64,000 bases of DNA from Trametes villosa (GCA_002964805.2 PUDQ02000001.1:8580001-8644000), one strand, 5' to 3'. Numbered from the stretch's first letter, positions 22,825-34,887 are shown. Numbers and translations: made by a program. The notes: generated by a model from the letters alone, not told the origin.

Positions 22825-24214
22825 ATGCCTCCCCGGACTTGCGCTCTCTGCGACGATGCTCGTGCGATCCTCAAGCGGCCAAAGACTGGTCAGCAAATAT
22901 GCAAAGAGTGCTTTTTCTACGTGTTCGAGACGGAAGTCCACAACACCATCACGGAGGCGCAGCTGTTCCGCCGCGGGGACAGAGTAGCGATCGGGGCGTC
23001 CGGCGGCAAAGGTATGCCCGCCTACTGGGAGTGCGCGCATGAAGTTCTCAGTTTCTCAGTGTGAACTAGATTCTACTGTGCTCGCGCACGTCATGAAGAC
23101 ACTGAACGAGCGGTACGACTATGGCTTGGAGCTCTTCCTTCTGTCGATAGACGAAGGCATCACCGGGTACCGAGATGACTCCTTGGAGGTGCGCCCCTCT
23201 GCTTCCACACTGTCTCACGCGTACTCACACCAGTTGCAGACGGTCAAACGCAATCAGCAGCAGTATGATATGCCACTCAAGATCCTATCGTATGATGAGC
23301 TTTACGGGTGGACCATGGACGCTATCGTCTCCCAAGTAGGGAAGAAGAACAACTGCACGTTCTGTGGTGTCTTTCGCAGGCAAGCGCTCGACCGAGGAGC
23401 TGCTATCCTGAATGTCGACCATATTGTCACTGGCCACAACGCGGATGATATAGCGGAGACGGTTCTGATGAACAGTAAGCCAGTCATTCTTTCCTATCGG
23501 TTTCCCGGCCGTTGACGTCTGCTCGCCAGTCATGCGTGGTGATATCGCGCGTTTGGGCCGGTGTACCTCCATTTGTACCCAAGGAGAAGATACGATTAAG
23601 AGGTCTAAGCCCTTCAAATACGCGTACGAGAAGGAGATTGTCATGTAGGCGCTCCTCGCCGCACTATATCTCGCCAGCTTACCGTCTGCATAGGTATGCG
23701 TACTTCAAGAAGCTGGACTACTTCTCAACAGAATGCATCTACTCTCCCGATGCATACCGCGGGCACGCACGAGTCTTCCTGAAGGATCTCGAGGCTACCC
23801 GACCGAGCGCGATCATCGACATCATCCATTCCGGCGAGGCGTTCGAGATCAAGGACGACGTGAGGGCGACCCAAAAGACACAACGTAGGCATACGCCCAA
23901 TCTTGTATGATTCATCACTGACGCAGGTGAAAATATGTAGAGACCTGTAAGCGGTGCGGATACATGTCGAGTAACGAGCTTTGCAAGGCGTGTACCCTAC
24001 TTGAAGGACTCGAGCGAGGGCTCGCGAATGCTGCTATCGTACGAGTTTGACTTACGAGAATTCGGGGGTGATTCTGACTAGGGTTTCTCAGACTGATCGT
24101 GCCAGGAAGAAACTCGACGCTGACGGTCCAGCCCCGTCCAATTTGCGTCAAATCCCTCTCTTCGAGCTTCCCGCAACCTTGAAACGTGGTGCCAGCACGA
24201 CTCTGGAACCATAG
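22825..24214 (+). CDS. NCS6: Cytoplasmic tRNA 2-thiolation protein 1 (NCS6/CTU1)
   Basis: Seven exons: 22825-23011, 23070-23188, 23240-23474, 23530-23644, 23694-23884, 23941-24038, 24092-24214 (355 aa). With NCS2/CTU2 it thiolates U34 of tRNA-Lys, -Glu and -Gln in the cytosol, taking sulfur from the URM1 relay. The N-terminal zinc motif is CALCDDAR...ICKECF. The PP-loop SGGKDS is completed only by splicing the first intron. The central motifs [18 protein letters not shown] and [16 protein letters not shown] are family hallmarks. The C-terminal zinc knuckle [17 protein letters not shown] requires the 23885-23940 intron. The length fits the family. The last intron (24039-24091) is chosen to avoid an in-frame stop. 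Confidence 0.95.
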
Positions 24215-24521
24215 CGTTGTATCATCTTACCTCCCGCGGCTCGCACCTCCATCTCACCTGTATCCGTAGCCTCTCTGATGTATAACTTCTACCTCCCTAA
24301 CGGTCCATCTCGCCTTCCGCCCAAGTTGATTGAAGGCACAGATCTCGCTTGCACTGGGGTTAGGGTTTGTGGCGTCTGATATCGTTCGCCTCTTGTCGAC
24401 CCTTTACTTTCGACGCCCATGTCGAAGATACCTGGCTGCTCCGTGCATACTAAGCGAATCTCAACCACGCAGCACGACACGCATCCCAACACGCCCTCTC
24501 ATCGCAACTGATCTTACTGCT

Positions 24522-25850
24522 ATGGATGTGTGCCGCAAATTAGCGTCATACGAAGTGTACTGGAGGGACTTGTATTCGTTTCTAGAAGCTCATGGCTACA
24601 CGCTACGCCCTCGCTATCATCCTGACTGGGAACCTTCCTGGAAGTCGACCGATCCATGCGCTGTCCTGATAGAGGATAGCATTGGTCTGCCGGTATGTCA
24701 CATCTTCTGCGGCCCGGATCCAATATTCACTATGTACGCATAGTTGTACGCGTTGGGCAACAGGTTGATCGACGCAACGCGTGTTTCGGACGGCATGCTG
24801 GTTTTTATCAAAAAGGTCCCGTCGTCCTCCGCAGAACTCGACATTTGCCGGTACCTGTCATCCGCAGAGCTTCGCCATGACCCTCGCAACCATTGTGTCC
24901 CGTTGTTGGACGTCCTAGTCCATCCTTCCGATCCTGAGGTCTCCTTCATGGTGATGCCCTTCCTTCGCAACATTGACGAACCACCGTTTGAGACGGTGGA
25001 AGATGTTTTCGTGTTTGGGGAACAGATACTGGAAGTATGTACCACCGTAGTTGTCCGTCGCGCTCCACTGAAAAGCGCTGCTCTAGGGACTGTCATTCAT
25101 GCATGACCACAATATTGCTCATCGGTACGTACTTGCGCACTTGGCCTCTCAGGCGGAATTCTCACACTCCCCTAGTGATTGTGCCTTTCGCAATATCCTG
25201 ATGGACGCTACTGCCATGTATCCTCAAGGTTTTCATCCGGTATTTCAGCTCTACCTACCGGACGTCTCTACGGGTGCGCCTCATCTGCCCCGGTCCGCGG
25301 TTGGCGTCACCTACTACTTCACCGACTTCGGCATTTCTACGCGCATTTCTCCGAGCGACTCTTCGAGGCTCGTGCTCGGTCTCAACGGCCTCGAAAAGAC
25401 AGTGCCGGAGCTCTCCGACATGGTTCCCTACGATCCGTTCAAAGTTGACATATTCATTATGGGGGCCTTGTTCCGCCAGAAACTTCTCCAGGTATGAACC
25501 TACGCTCATATGCGGTAGCCCTTATCCTCACCACTCCCTCAAGGTGTTCTCTAACGTGGAGATGATCGCTCCGCTGGTCGCCTCCATGACAGTGCCGGAT
25601 CCCGCTGCACGCCCTGATGCTGCCGAAGCACTGAGTGCGTGGAGAGATATCCGTGCACAGACGTCCGTGCGGCAAAGACGCTGGAGGGCCAAACCGCGCA
25701 GCGAGTCCTTCTTACTCGGCATGTTCATTGACACGTACGCGCTGGTGGGTGTATCAGTCCAGTCTCCTCCGCGTCCTTCTGACAATGTCCCGGTAGTTCA
25801 ACACCGTTTTTGAATCATCTGATACCGCTTCCACCAACGACCGTGAGTGA
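24522..25850 (+). CDS. Kinase-like protein PKL5 (subtype C)
   Basis: Six exons: 24522-24692, 24744-25034, 25087-25124, 25176-25491, 25544-25744, 25797-25850 (356 aa). The start MDVCRKLASYEVYWRD is the first in-frame ATG next to the conserved YWRD motif; an upstream frame from 24330 is open but unlike the family. It has YTLRPRYHPDWEPSWKS, VAIK-type Lys in LVFIKKV, Glu in SAELDI, HR/DCAFRN (Arg in place of Lys), YFTDFGIST and VPELSDMVPYDPFKVDIF. Exon 2 is 291 nt and the last exon 54 nt (FNTVFESSDTAS...), both shared only with PKL6, so these two form a subtype. It lies 307 bp downstream of NCS6. Confidence 0.88.
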
Positions 25851-26537
25851 TTAGGGGGAACCCTTTCACTGCGTCGTCCCACAAGTCCAGGTTCTGTGTA
25901 TGCGAACGTATCGCTCACCAGGTTAAGGACTGCAGGCCTATTGTTTTTGCTGACCCTGCCCGGCTTGAGACCCCCCCTGTCTGTTTAGAACATGTGCGGT
26001 TGTTGCTCTCGTTGTACGTGTACATTAGCTGGCACAAGTCCTCGCAACGTAGTGCCCCGGAACACCCCTATCTTTCTCCATACATTTTCCTCCACATGCC
26101 TGATTTGCGCCTGTACAGCATTCGCTGTGTAATGTTACAAGGGCGTATATCAGACGCTACCAGTAACATACCGCTCGACTGCGCGCTCATGCAGCGAGTC
26201 ACAGCTCCCGTACTAGTAGTAGCCATGCACACTCTGGCCGCGCCGTGCCGCCTTGACCATTCGTGCGGCCCTCTTTCTCGCGCGCGGATCACCCGCCGAG
26301 GATGGGCGATCTCTGGCGCGACGCTACTATCCGGAAGAAAGTCATTGGGCATGCAGCGTGCTGGACGATCTAGAGGCTCGCCCGGAAACGGATGGTGCGA
26401 TGATACCGGACGCTGTAGCAGCTTGTAGCAGTCGTTCGCTGCCCCGGCCTTTAGCGCTTATGTAGCTTTAGCGCTAGCGATGTTGACCGCAACACTCACT
26501 GCTCGCCAAAGTCCCTCTCAACCTCGAAACTTAGACT
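25851..26537. other. Spacer between PKL5 and PKL6
   Basis: 687 bp between tandem genes; presumably PKL5 3' UTR and PKL6 promoter. No S-family sequence or other coding signal recognised. Confidence 0.4.
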
Positions 26538-27914
26538 ATGGCTGATGATCTTTCATATCTGGATGGTGCTCTCGATCTAGCGTTGTTCGAGGTGTACTGG
26601 AGAGACTTATGCTCATTCCTGGAATCTCGCGGTTACGAGCTACGTCCTCGCTTTCGTCCAGGCTGGGAGCCCTCGTGGAAGACGTCGGCATCATACACCG
26701 GGTTGCCAGAGGACTGCATTGGACTGCCGGTATGTGAATCTCGCTGTGGTAAGATAGGCCACTGGCATTAACCAGACCTATCTCAGTTATACGCATTCCG
26801 GGCTCGAATGATCGACGCAACGCGCGTCTCCGATGGTAAAATGGTGTTTTTCAAGCAGGTTTCGTCATCGTCGAGAGAACTACAAATATGCCGCTACCTG
26901 TCGTCGGAAGAAAATCGTCGAGACTCCCGCAACCACGCTGTTCCGCTACTGGACGTACTGGTGCATCCTACCGACCCCGAAGTATCATTCATGGTGATGC
27001 CCTTGCTGCGCGACTTGGATTCTCCACCGTTTGAGACGATTGAGGACGTGCTGGAGTGCGGGGAACAGATTCTTGAAGTACGTTAACTAACAAAAATGAT
27101 GTTTACCACACCCGACTCAGCTCTTGCAGGGCCTAGTATTCTTGCATGAGCATGACATCGCTCACCGGTCCGTCTGCTCAACATCTCATCTCGCTGACCA
27201 TAGCTCTAACTAGTATCCCAGGGACTGTGCTTCTCGCAACCTCATGATGGACGGCACCGCGATGTATCCCCGGAGCTTCCATCCAGTCTTTCAGAGGATG
27301 CTCCCCGACGTATCCGATCGCGCACCGGTGCAACCCCGCGCCGCTGTCCGTGTCACCTACTACCTTGTGGACTTCGGAATCTCGACTTGGTTTTCTCCAG
27401 GCGATTCGTCGAGGCTTGTGCTTGGCGAAGACGGTGTCGAGGCCGCTGTGCCGGAACTATCGCTGACAGTTCCTTATGACCCTTTCAAAACTGATATATT
27501 CATTCTCGGGGCCACGTTCCGGAAAAAGATCTTGGAGGTACGCGCATCTGCACGTCTCTGCTTTCCTCTCTCACCGTCAGTGCCTTCGATCTTTAGGAGT
27601 TTTCAAACATGGACATGATCGCCCCGCTGGTTGCCTCAATGACGGCCCATGATCCGAGCTCGCGCCCGAGCGCCGCTGAAGCTCTTCAGGCGTGGAGGCT
27701 CACGCGAACACAGCTATCTGCTCGACAGAGGCGGTGGAGGGTCAGGCCGCGCAGCGAGTCTTTCATTTTCGGCGCACTCATGGACGCATACGCGCTGGTG
27801 GGTGTATCTAGTACCTACCACAATCTACTTCCCTACCAACACAAAGCATTGCGTCGGCAGGTGAACAACGCCTTTGAGGCCTCAAAATCCCCGTCCGCTC
27901 ACAAACACCCATAA
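26538..27914 (+). CDS. Kinase-like protein PKL6 (subtype C)
   Basis: Six exons: 26538-26729, 26787-27077, 27130-27167, 27222-27537, 27597-27797, 27861-27914 (363 aa). N-terminal YELRPRFRPGWEPSWK; VAIK-type Lys in MVFFKQV; Glu in SRELQI; loop HR/DCASRN; DFG in YLVDFGIST; VPELSLTVPYDPFKTDIF. The substitution DSRNHA for DPRNHC and the altered loop residue (Ser, Arg) mark a divergent copy, but Asp and Asn of the loop and DFG remain. The intron after HR starts GTCCGT, a weak donor. Its 3' end faces that of S3. Confidence 0.87.
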
Positions 27915-28720
27915 TTTGGCGGGGTACTCTCAGAATGTCCGCTTCTTCCCGAAGTCGAGCCTGCGCCACGTACGGGAACCTGTGACAAGTTCGCTTACAG
28001 AGTTCAGGGGCGCCGTATCGTTGAGGAAGATTTATCTCATTCATAGGCTATCTCGTTCCGAGAACCACGCACGACCTGCTCGCGTATCCGTTCACCAGTC
28101 CCTCTTCGAAACGCGTCGTTCCATAGCGCATGCATTTCTTATTCCCTCCGCTTCCCTTACACTCCACATAGTCTCCGCGTCGCGTATTCCGGGCTTTCTT
28201 GTATGTTGGAATACTGTTGTACCGCTGTTCTTGCAAATCCGTGTCATCCCCAGGGTCGATGTACACCTGTGTGCTGAACCACTTGATCGCTAGCCTCTCT
28301 GCGGCGCACGCCTTCGAAATCGTCTCAGGCCTGGGCTGGCACTGATTTTGTCCCACTCGCCGCCGTGTGCAAGTGACGAGGCCAATACTATTAGGTCCGA
28401 GTCACCGCGCCGCATTGCGCGTCCCGCGAGATCAACATGTTCGCCAAGGACTCTCAGAATCAAGGTGTATGATGGCTTGTACTATGACCGTTGTATTAGA
28501 CACGCAGGGGGGAGACGGCTACAGATATCGAGATAGGAGGCGCTATGAGACATGAGACACACTAAGACTACACGTCGAACATGAACAATATATAGTCCGG
28601 AAGCGAACGGAATAGGGTCCGAAGTATCGAACCACGCCGTTTGCGCGCGCCCTCGCGCCTGACCACTGGCCAGTTGCCGAGAAACGGTGGCTGGAGCAAG
28701 TGCGATGTTACTCGTTCGTG
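27915..28720. other. Convergent spacer between PKL6 and S3
   Basis: 806 bp between convergent stop codons. Open frames (for example 27874-28293 plus and 28048-28356 minus) carry no recognisable motif. Probably 3' UTRs and intergenic DNA. Confidence 0.4.
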
Positions 28721-29709
28721 CTACAGAGGTAACACGGCGCCGGCCCCAGAACGCAGTCCGCTGCGTAGTACAGCCGGTCGGAGCAACGCTGCGTACATTA
28801 TTGGCGTCAGCACTGGTCTAAATCGCGAGAAGGGAGCCACTCACCTGCAGTAGTAGCAACCGCAGCCCGGTAAGCCACTAGGACTTCGCGGGGGACCTGA
28901 GGACGTGGCATGTAAACGCTGGTGGAGGGAGCGGGGGGCTGCGTAGTTGCCGAAGTCGCGTCTGCAGGCCCGGCTGCTGGCTCCTCAAGGGGTTCAAGTT
29001 CGCCCGTCACAGTTTCTTCAGTGTCGTCGTGAGCTGCACAGGCTATGGCACAAGATTTCCCGCCACGTACCAGTAGCTAAGTTCGTCAACTCGGTATTGA
29101 GCGCCGCCTTTGCAGCATCAGCATCGAGCACCGCTGCGACCGGATCCTCATTGTAAATGAGACTGGTTGTTGCCTGCGGTACCGAGATACGAATACGTCA
29201 GAAACAAGTGGGGGCAGTCAGCTAAAAGCTCGACGTACAGTAAAGTCGCGGTTGGTTCGCTCCACCGTGAGTGTCAGTTGCTTGAGGTCTGCTGCAAGCT
29301 CTTTGGGGAGCCAAAGACGTCGCCATAGTGGGCTCGAATCGAGCTGGAGTGTGAGGTACGTCAAACGGAACTGTAGCCTAAGCGGGAGAAGAGATCAGAT
29401 TTGCCTGTGCAGGGCCAAAAAGGAACTGTGCTCGTACTGTACCAAGGTATTCTTCATCTTCTCCAAGACTCCCGGTCTCAGTCGCTCCAAGGTAGCTTTC
29501 TGCTCTTCCGTCAGCGTGCCGAGGATGGTGTTCCACTTCTCGATCAATCGTGTAAGTCTCTTCTCCCCGCTGACGTAGTCCTTGATTCCATCGATCGAGG
29601 TCGCACCGATGATGAAAGTCGCAGAGCTATGCAAGGCAAGCGCAACGAGTATTTTAGAGTAATCAAGCACTACCCCAGAGCGTTCGAGCTGTTCCCAAGG
29701 ACTAGCCAT
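28721..29709 (-). CDS. S-family protein S3
   Basis: Five exons: 29709-29438, 29377-29239, 29173-29071, 29033-28845, 28788-28721 (256 aa). It starts MASPWEQLERSGVVLDYSKI. A hydrophobic segment at about 20-39 is ILVALALHSSATFIIGATSI. Helical blocks follow: EKWNTILGTLTEEQKATLER with RPGV, and LAADLKQLTLTVERTNRDFT. An acidic, then Pro/Thr-rich linker leads to PRPQVPREVLVAYRAAV and the tail ALLRPAVLRSG. Exons 1, 2 and 5 have the same lengths as in S2 (272, 139, 68 nt). The 29034-29070 intron is only 37 bp but is needed to avoid a stop. It is head-to-head with PKL7. No known domain was recognised. Confidence 0.85.
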
Positions 29710-30558
29710 AGTGATATGTCTAAGAAGAGATGTCAACATCGTCATTGCATCGATGCTATGCAATCATATACTCACGTGTGTCGGGGGTGGGTGGTGACGG
29801 AGGGCTCAGCCGGACGGTCGGGAGAAGCGGCAAAGGCTGGGTCGTTCGGTGAAAGAGTGTGCGAGATTGGAGGTCCCACCAGGGGGTGATATAGAGAGGC
29901 GTTCAAACGGTAGTGGTGATAGGATAGCGTCGTTGCACGCAGTATATATACGCAGGTCTTCCTCGTTTCAAAATTCAGCATCGAACGGCTCGGACGCCCG
30001 GCGGCCGTGTTTCCTGTTCAAGTTGTTTGTTCCGTACACGAAGGTAGCTGAAAGGACCGCATCTGAAGCGGCACAACAATAACTGCTCGTTACACGTACC
30101 GTTATGATGGCGTGTTCCCATGCGCCTCCAACGTTGTACGTACATTGCTGTCAAGGAACCCTTGTTCTCTCGAGAGCTGGAGGCGATTTGTGGCAGCTCG
30201 AATACAGCCATCAAGCGCTCCTATGCTCACATGCCGCCATGGGTGCTTCTTCGAAGGTTCTGGCAGATTTGGCGAGGGCGGCTGGCAGCGGGGGACAAGG
30301 AGCATATGCCGTGGCACCGTTGTATTTCGAATCGGAGGTGGAGGTGGTATATGAGCGTCTGTGGGTCCCGGTGTTGGTCGTATCCCGATTTGGTATCAGA
30401 GAACGTCCATCGGAACGTGAACTTCATTGGGCGTCTATTTGTCGGTACCACTGGCAGGCTCCCGCGACGTCTACCTGATCCCCCGGGCCATCCTCCCAAT
30501 TCCCCCTTCTCCAATTCTCATCTCTCGCGTTCAAGACCAATACTCGCTCAGCTCTGCT
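29710..30558. promoter_or_regulatory. Bidirectional intergenic region between S3 and PKL7
   Basis: 849 bp between divergent start codons. On the S3 strand a 5'-UTR intron (29720-29775, GTGAGT...TTCTTAG) leaves 10 bases before the ATG, as in S2. A palindromic GTATATATAC at about 29940-29949 is a candidate TATA element for S3. Confidence 0.6.
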
Positions 30559-31899
30559 ATGTCTCTTCGTCAGTATGTACAGACCGACCTGGAGCCGGAG
30601 GTTGCTTTTGCACGCCTCTCTGAAGAAGAAATCTACTGGAGAGACCGGCAAGAGTTGCTCGAATCTCGCGGGGTCATGTTGCGACCACGCTACAAACCCG
30701 ACTGGGTTCCTTCCTGGCAAGGGAAGCCTAAAGGAAGTGTATTCAAGGCAGAGGACGGGCATTCTCTTCCAGTGAGTCGATCTCGACCACGCAGTCGCGT
30801 CCTAACCCGACGAGCGCAACACAGTTTAGGACCAATGTCATAGACGCGACGCGCATCTCTGACGGAGCCCTCGTTTATGTCAAGCGCGTCTCAAGCGACT
30901 CTCAAGAACTGAAGATATTATCGTACCTATCCTCCGCAGCTCTGCGTCTTGACCCGCGGAACCACTGCATACCACTCTTGGACGCTTTCCATGATCCCGC
31001 CGACGCTGACACGACGTTCATGGTCATGCCGTATCTGCGCTACATCAACACGCCTCCGTTCGAAACTATTGGAGACATCTTAGAATGCATCGACCAAATT
31101 CTAGAGGTTATATCTGTTGCGCTCATCGCTGCTCCTCCCACAAGCTGACGACGTCTTTACAGGGTCTCGTATTCATCCACGACCACGGCATAGCGCACCG
31201 GTAGGCTAAACCTCACACATAACCTAAATACGACACTGAGTGCTGAGTAGGGACTGCGCGTTCAAGAATATCATGATGGACGCGTCGAAGCTATTCCCGC
31301 AGGGTTTCCATCCCCTTTCAGAGGTTATGCTCCCGGATATGTCGGGGCCGGCCCCTATCCTCTCCCGCTCTGCTACCCCTGTCGAGTACTATTACATTGA
31401 CTTCGGCATATCGACGCGCTTCACTGCGGACTCGCCAAAGCTCGTCGTGGGATCTCTTGGGCTCGACCGGGAGCCCCCTGAACTATCCGACACGGTGCCA
31501 TACGATCCCTTCAAGCTCGATGTCTTCCTCATCGGCAACCTCATTCGCCGTGAAATACACGCGGTACGTCCGCGTTCGCGCCGCGGCCCCTTTGTCTGAC
31601 GAACCTCCTTGGTAGCACTACTCCAACTTGACAATGTTGGAGCCGCTTATGAACCACATGGTTCATCGGGACCCGGCACAACGGCCGACCGCTGCCGAAG
31701 CCCACCGGCAGTTCAAAGCCATTCGGCGGAGTCTGCCAACTCTGTATCAGTATTGGAGCCTGCAGCCGCGCGACTCCCATGTTGTTGCTCAAGCCGTCCG
31801 TACCGTGTACTCCCTCGTAGGTTTGCTCCTGCTGCGCACCTGCCTGTTTTGCTAATGGCTTTCCGCCAGATATACTCTATCTATCGGTCTATCTTCTAA
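30559..31899 (+). CDS. Kinase-like protein PKL7 (subtype A)
   Basis: Six exons: 30559-30771, 30825-31106, 31163-31200, 31251-31563, 31616-31816, 31870-31899 (358 aa). N-terminal IYWRDRQELLESRGVMLRPR; VAIK-type Lys in LVYVKRV; Glu in DSQELKIL; HR/DCAFKN; DFG in YYIDFGIST; PPELSDTVPYDPFKLDVF; ends IYSIYRSIF. Every intron is 50-56 bp with clean GT..AG borders. It is the kinase partner of S3 in the third divergent pair. It has no signal peptide or membrane segment, so a cytosolic or nuclear protein is likely. Confidence 0.88.
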
Positions 31900-33516
31900 A
31901 CGGTCGATTTGTACGTGCATTGTCTGGCTGCGTTGCTTTACTCTTGGATTGTATGCTCTGGATGTCGCTACTATACTCTTGTGCTACCTACCACTATCCG
32001 ATACCCCACTCCGATGCTTCGGCTGGCCCAATTGCCTCCACCGTTCACACCTACAGCTTGTAGCCCAATGTTCCCGCGATACCGGCGTGCACTGGGCGCC
32101 ATGGTGTGCCACACGGTTTCGGCGAGGGCCTTCGCATCGTACGGGCCACAGTCGTGGACACCACTGGCAAAGAATTGGCCAGGCACGAACCGCCTAGTCG
32201 TTCGGTGTGCCGTTAATCCCCGCTCGAGTCGCGTCGTCTTGTGAGGCAGCGGGGCAGCAACATGAATACAACGTCGACCTTCCCTCAGCGGGCGGAGAAC
32301 GGCCCCAGCATACAGGCGACCGGGGCACAGGATGACGCGGTCGCATATGATGCGTGCCGCCCCCGCGCGATCGCGAAGCGAAGTCGGAGCATGCAATACA
32401 AAGATATCGATATAAAGCAAAGAGAACACCGAGAGGGCTCCCCTGAGTTGTCGGAGGGCGTTATGCGTTTACACGACGTCCGCACAGACTTCTCAGAGAA
32501 CAATAAGTGCCATTATCATTGCCGCTCGATGCGCACCCACCTTATGCAGTGGGTGCGATGCCGCTCGCGATGGCTCCCATGCGCCCACCGAATACGGGAG
32601 TAGTAGCATCAACACCTGCTTGTCATGTGCCACGTAGCCTGCCATCGCCAGAGGCTGCGGGCTGGTTCCATTCGAAGGCTTGTGCTACCACCCCGCCAAC
32701 TTAGACGGCTTGAGCGCATGCCATGCGACTTGGAGGCTTGGAATCCCGTTGACGAATGCCATGTGCTCTCGCATGTAGGGCGGCCTGTCCTGCCGATGAT
32801 TAAGTTCCAGTATCGCGGCTTAAGTCTCCCGCTACAGGATGGCAACGCGGGGCGATTATCGGACAGCTTACTAGGTCGGTCGCTTTCATTCCTGAACAGA
32901 AACTCGTTCAGTCTGACCGTGACAGCGCCTTTCATATCGATAGACCGCCTGGATTTTTCGCTGTTCAGAGATCCTTGGAGCGATTCGCCCCCATTTGGTA
33001 GGCCGAGCCACCCCGCACCATGGCGCACTGTCGGCGCACCACCGTCCACCGTCCACCGTCTCGCAGCTCTCGCCGGCGTTTGTCAAGACAGTCGCCGGGT
33101 AGGGCCCGCCGGATGAGTTCGTCACTCGCGCTCTACCTTTATTTCGTCAGGAGCAGCATAAATATAGCCTAGAGATTGCAGAGGAGGGGTTACAATGTGT
33201 TCGAAACGCTCAGTTTGCCTAGTTGCGGCGGATTCAGTGCACGCATCGGTTACCTGCCTGCGGGTGTCGGCCCTACCGGGTGGGTGCTGGTGTACACCGC
33301 TTCCATATTGGGAGCGTTAGAGCGGAGTTTCAACATGCACTGCAATGACAAGTCACGGCGTCTGTCTGTTATTGTTATTGCCAGTCACCATGCACGAGTC
33401 CTTCCTCATAACTCAGGCTCTCTTGTGCACGTCGTCTTCTCGCACCATGGGTTTCTTCATCTCATCTTCTCTCCTACATCTGATCAAACTTTCCGCCGCC
33501 TCGTCTCTGTGCTACT
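31900..33516. other. 1.6-kb spacer between PKL7 and PKL8, no gene recognised
   Basis: Several open frames lie here (for example 32241-32603 plus and 32609-33049 minus), but none matches a family I know and none has a consistent exon structure. It is longer than the other kinase spacers, so a lost or decayed gene is possible. Confidence 0.35.
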
Positions 33517-34887
33517 ATGACGGCGATCACTGACTCCGAAGTCCACGCTGGCCACAGTGGTGGACCCAATATCGACTCCTTTGCTTGTCTCAGCGCCGAC
33601 GAGATGTACTGGAGAGACCACCAAGAATTTCTCGAATCTCGGGGCTACATGCTGCGTCCGCGATACATGCTGGGATGGACGCCTTCTTGGAGAGGAAAAC
33701 CCCCTCAGTCGGTGCTCACATCCGAGGACGCCTTTGCCCTCAAGGTAAGAGGCTGAGCGAACATGAGAAGGAATATTGCGCTCATTCAGACTATGTCTAC
33801 TCAAGCTCAGGATTAATGTCATGGACGCGACACGCATATCCGACGGAATGCCTGTCTACCTCAAGAAAATTCGCACGAGTTCCCAGGAACTACAGATTCT
33901 CTCAGACCTCAACTCGGACGGACTTCGGCAGGACCCTCGTAATCATTGCGTCCCTCTTCTGGAGACACTGCGAGACGCTTCCGATCCCGGCGTGTCATTC
34001 ATGGTCATGCCTTTCCTGCGATATATCGACTCACCACCCATGGAGCGGATCGAAGACGTCCTCGACTGTTTCGACCAAATCCTCGAGGTTAGCGGGTATC
34101 TGCGGCTCGCGTGTACGTGCCACGGACAACTCATAACGAGCGTGTAGGGTCTCGTCTTCGTTCATGACCACGGCGTTGCACATCGGTAACAACGCTCAGC
34201 AACCAAGTACCCGTTCACTCCCGCTCACGTAGTCTTGCAGAGACTGTGCGTACAAGAATATCATGATGGAAGCATCCGCGCTATTCCCGCGGGGGTTCCA
34301 CCCCATTCTGCAGGAAAAGCTGCCGGATATCTCAACTCGAGCTCCGATACTTTCCCGCGCGAAGGTCCCCATCAAGTATTACTTCACTGACTTTGGCATA
34401 TCATCCTGCTCCGCATCCGACGCATCCTCCAAGCTGGTAGTCGGCGATCGCGGTCTCGACTGGGAGCCGCCAGAGCTGTCGGACAGCATCCCTTACGACC
34501 CCTTCAAGCTGGACGTGTTCCTCATCGGGAACCTGATTCGCCGACGGTTTTTCGACGTGCGTACCATCGGCCTGAACAAGACCACTTACTAACGTCGTCC
34601 CACGAGTAGAAGTACTCCAACCTGACCATGTTGGAACCACTGATGATCCAGATGGTTCATCCTGACCCGACACTCCGTCCGAGCGCCGCGCGCGCGCACC
34701 AGCAGTTCAGGGCTATTCGCAGGGATGTGCCGACCATATACCAATATTGGAGCTTGCAACCGCGAGATTCGTCTCTCTTGGGCAGAGTATTCCGGCACGT
34801 GTACTCGTCGGTGAGTGAGTCAGCCCTGTATGATGATGTAGGCTAACGCTGTCGTAGGTTTACGCTATATATCGCTCGATCTTCTGA
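33517..34887 (+). CDS. Kinase-like protein PKL8 (subtype A)
   Basis: Six exons: 33517-33744, 33806-34087, 34148-34185, 34241-34556, 34610-34810, 34858-34887 (364 aa). N-terminal YWRDHQEFLESRGYMLRPRY; VAIK-type Lys in PVYLKKI; Glu in SSQELQIL; HR/DCAYKN; DFG in YFTDFGISS; PPELSDSIPYDPFKLDVF; ends YAIYRSIF. The codon pair CAC CAA GAA in exon 1 is the intact equivalent of the CAT TAA GAA nonsense site in PKL11. No S gene is adjacent. Confidence 0.88.

Noticed and set aside
24330..24521. Upstream in-frame extension of PKL5 (start at 24330)
   Set aside because: The extension has no counterpart in paralogues; the ATG at 24522 fits the family N-terminus.
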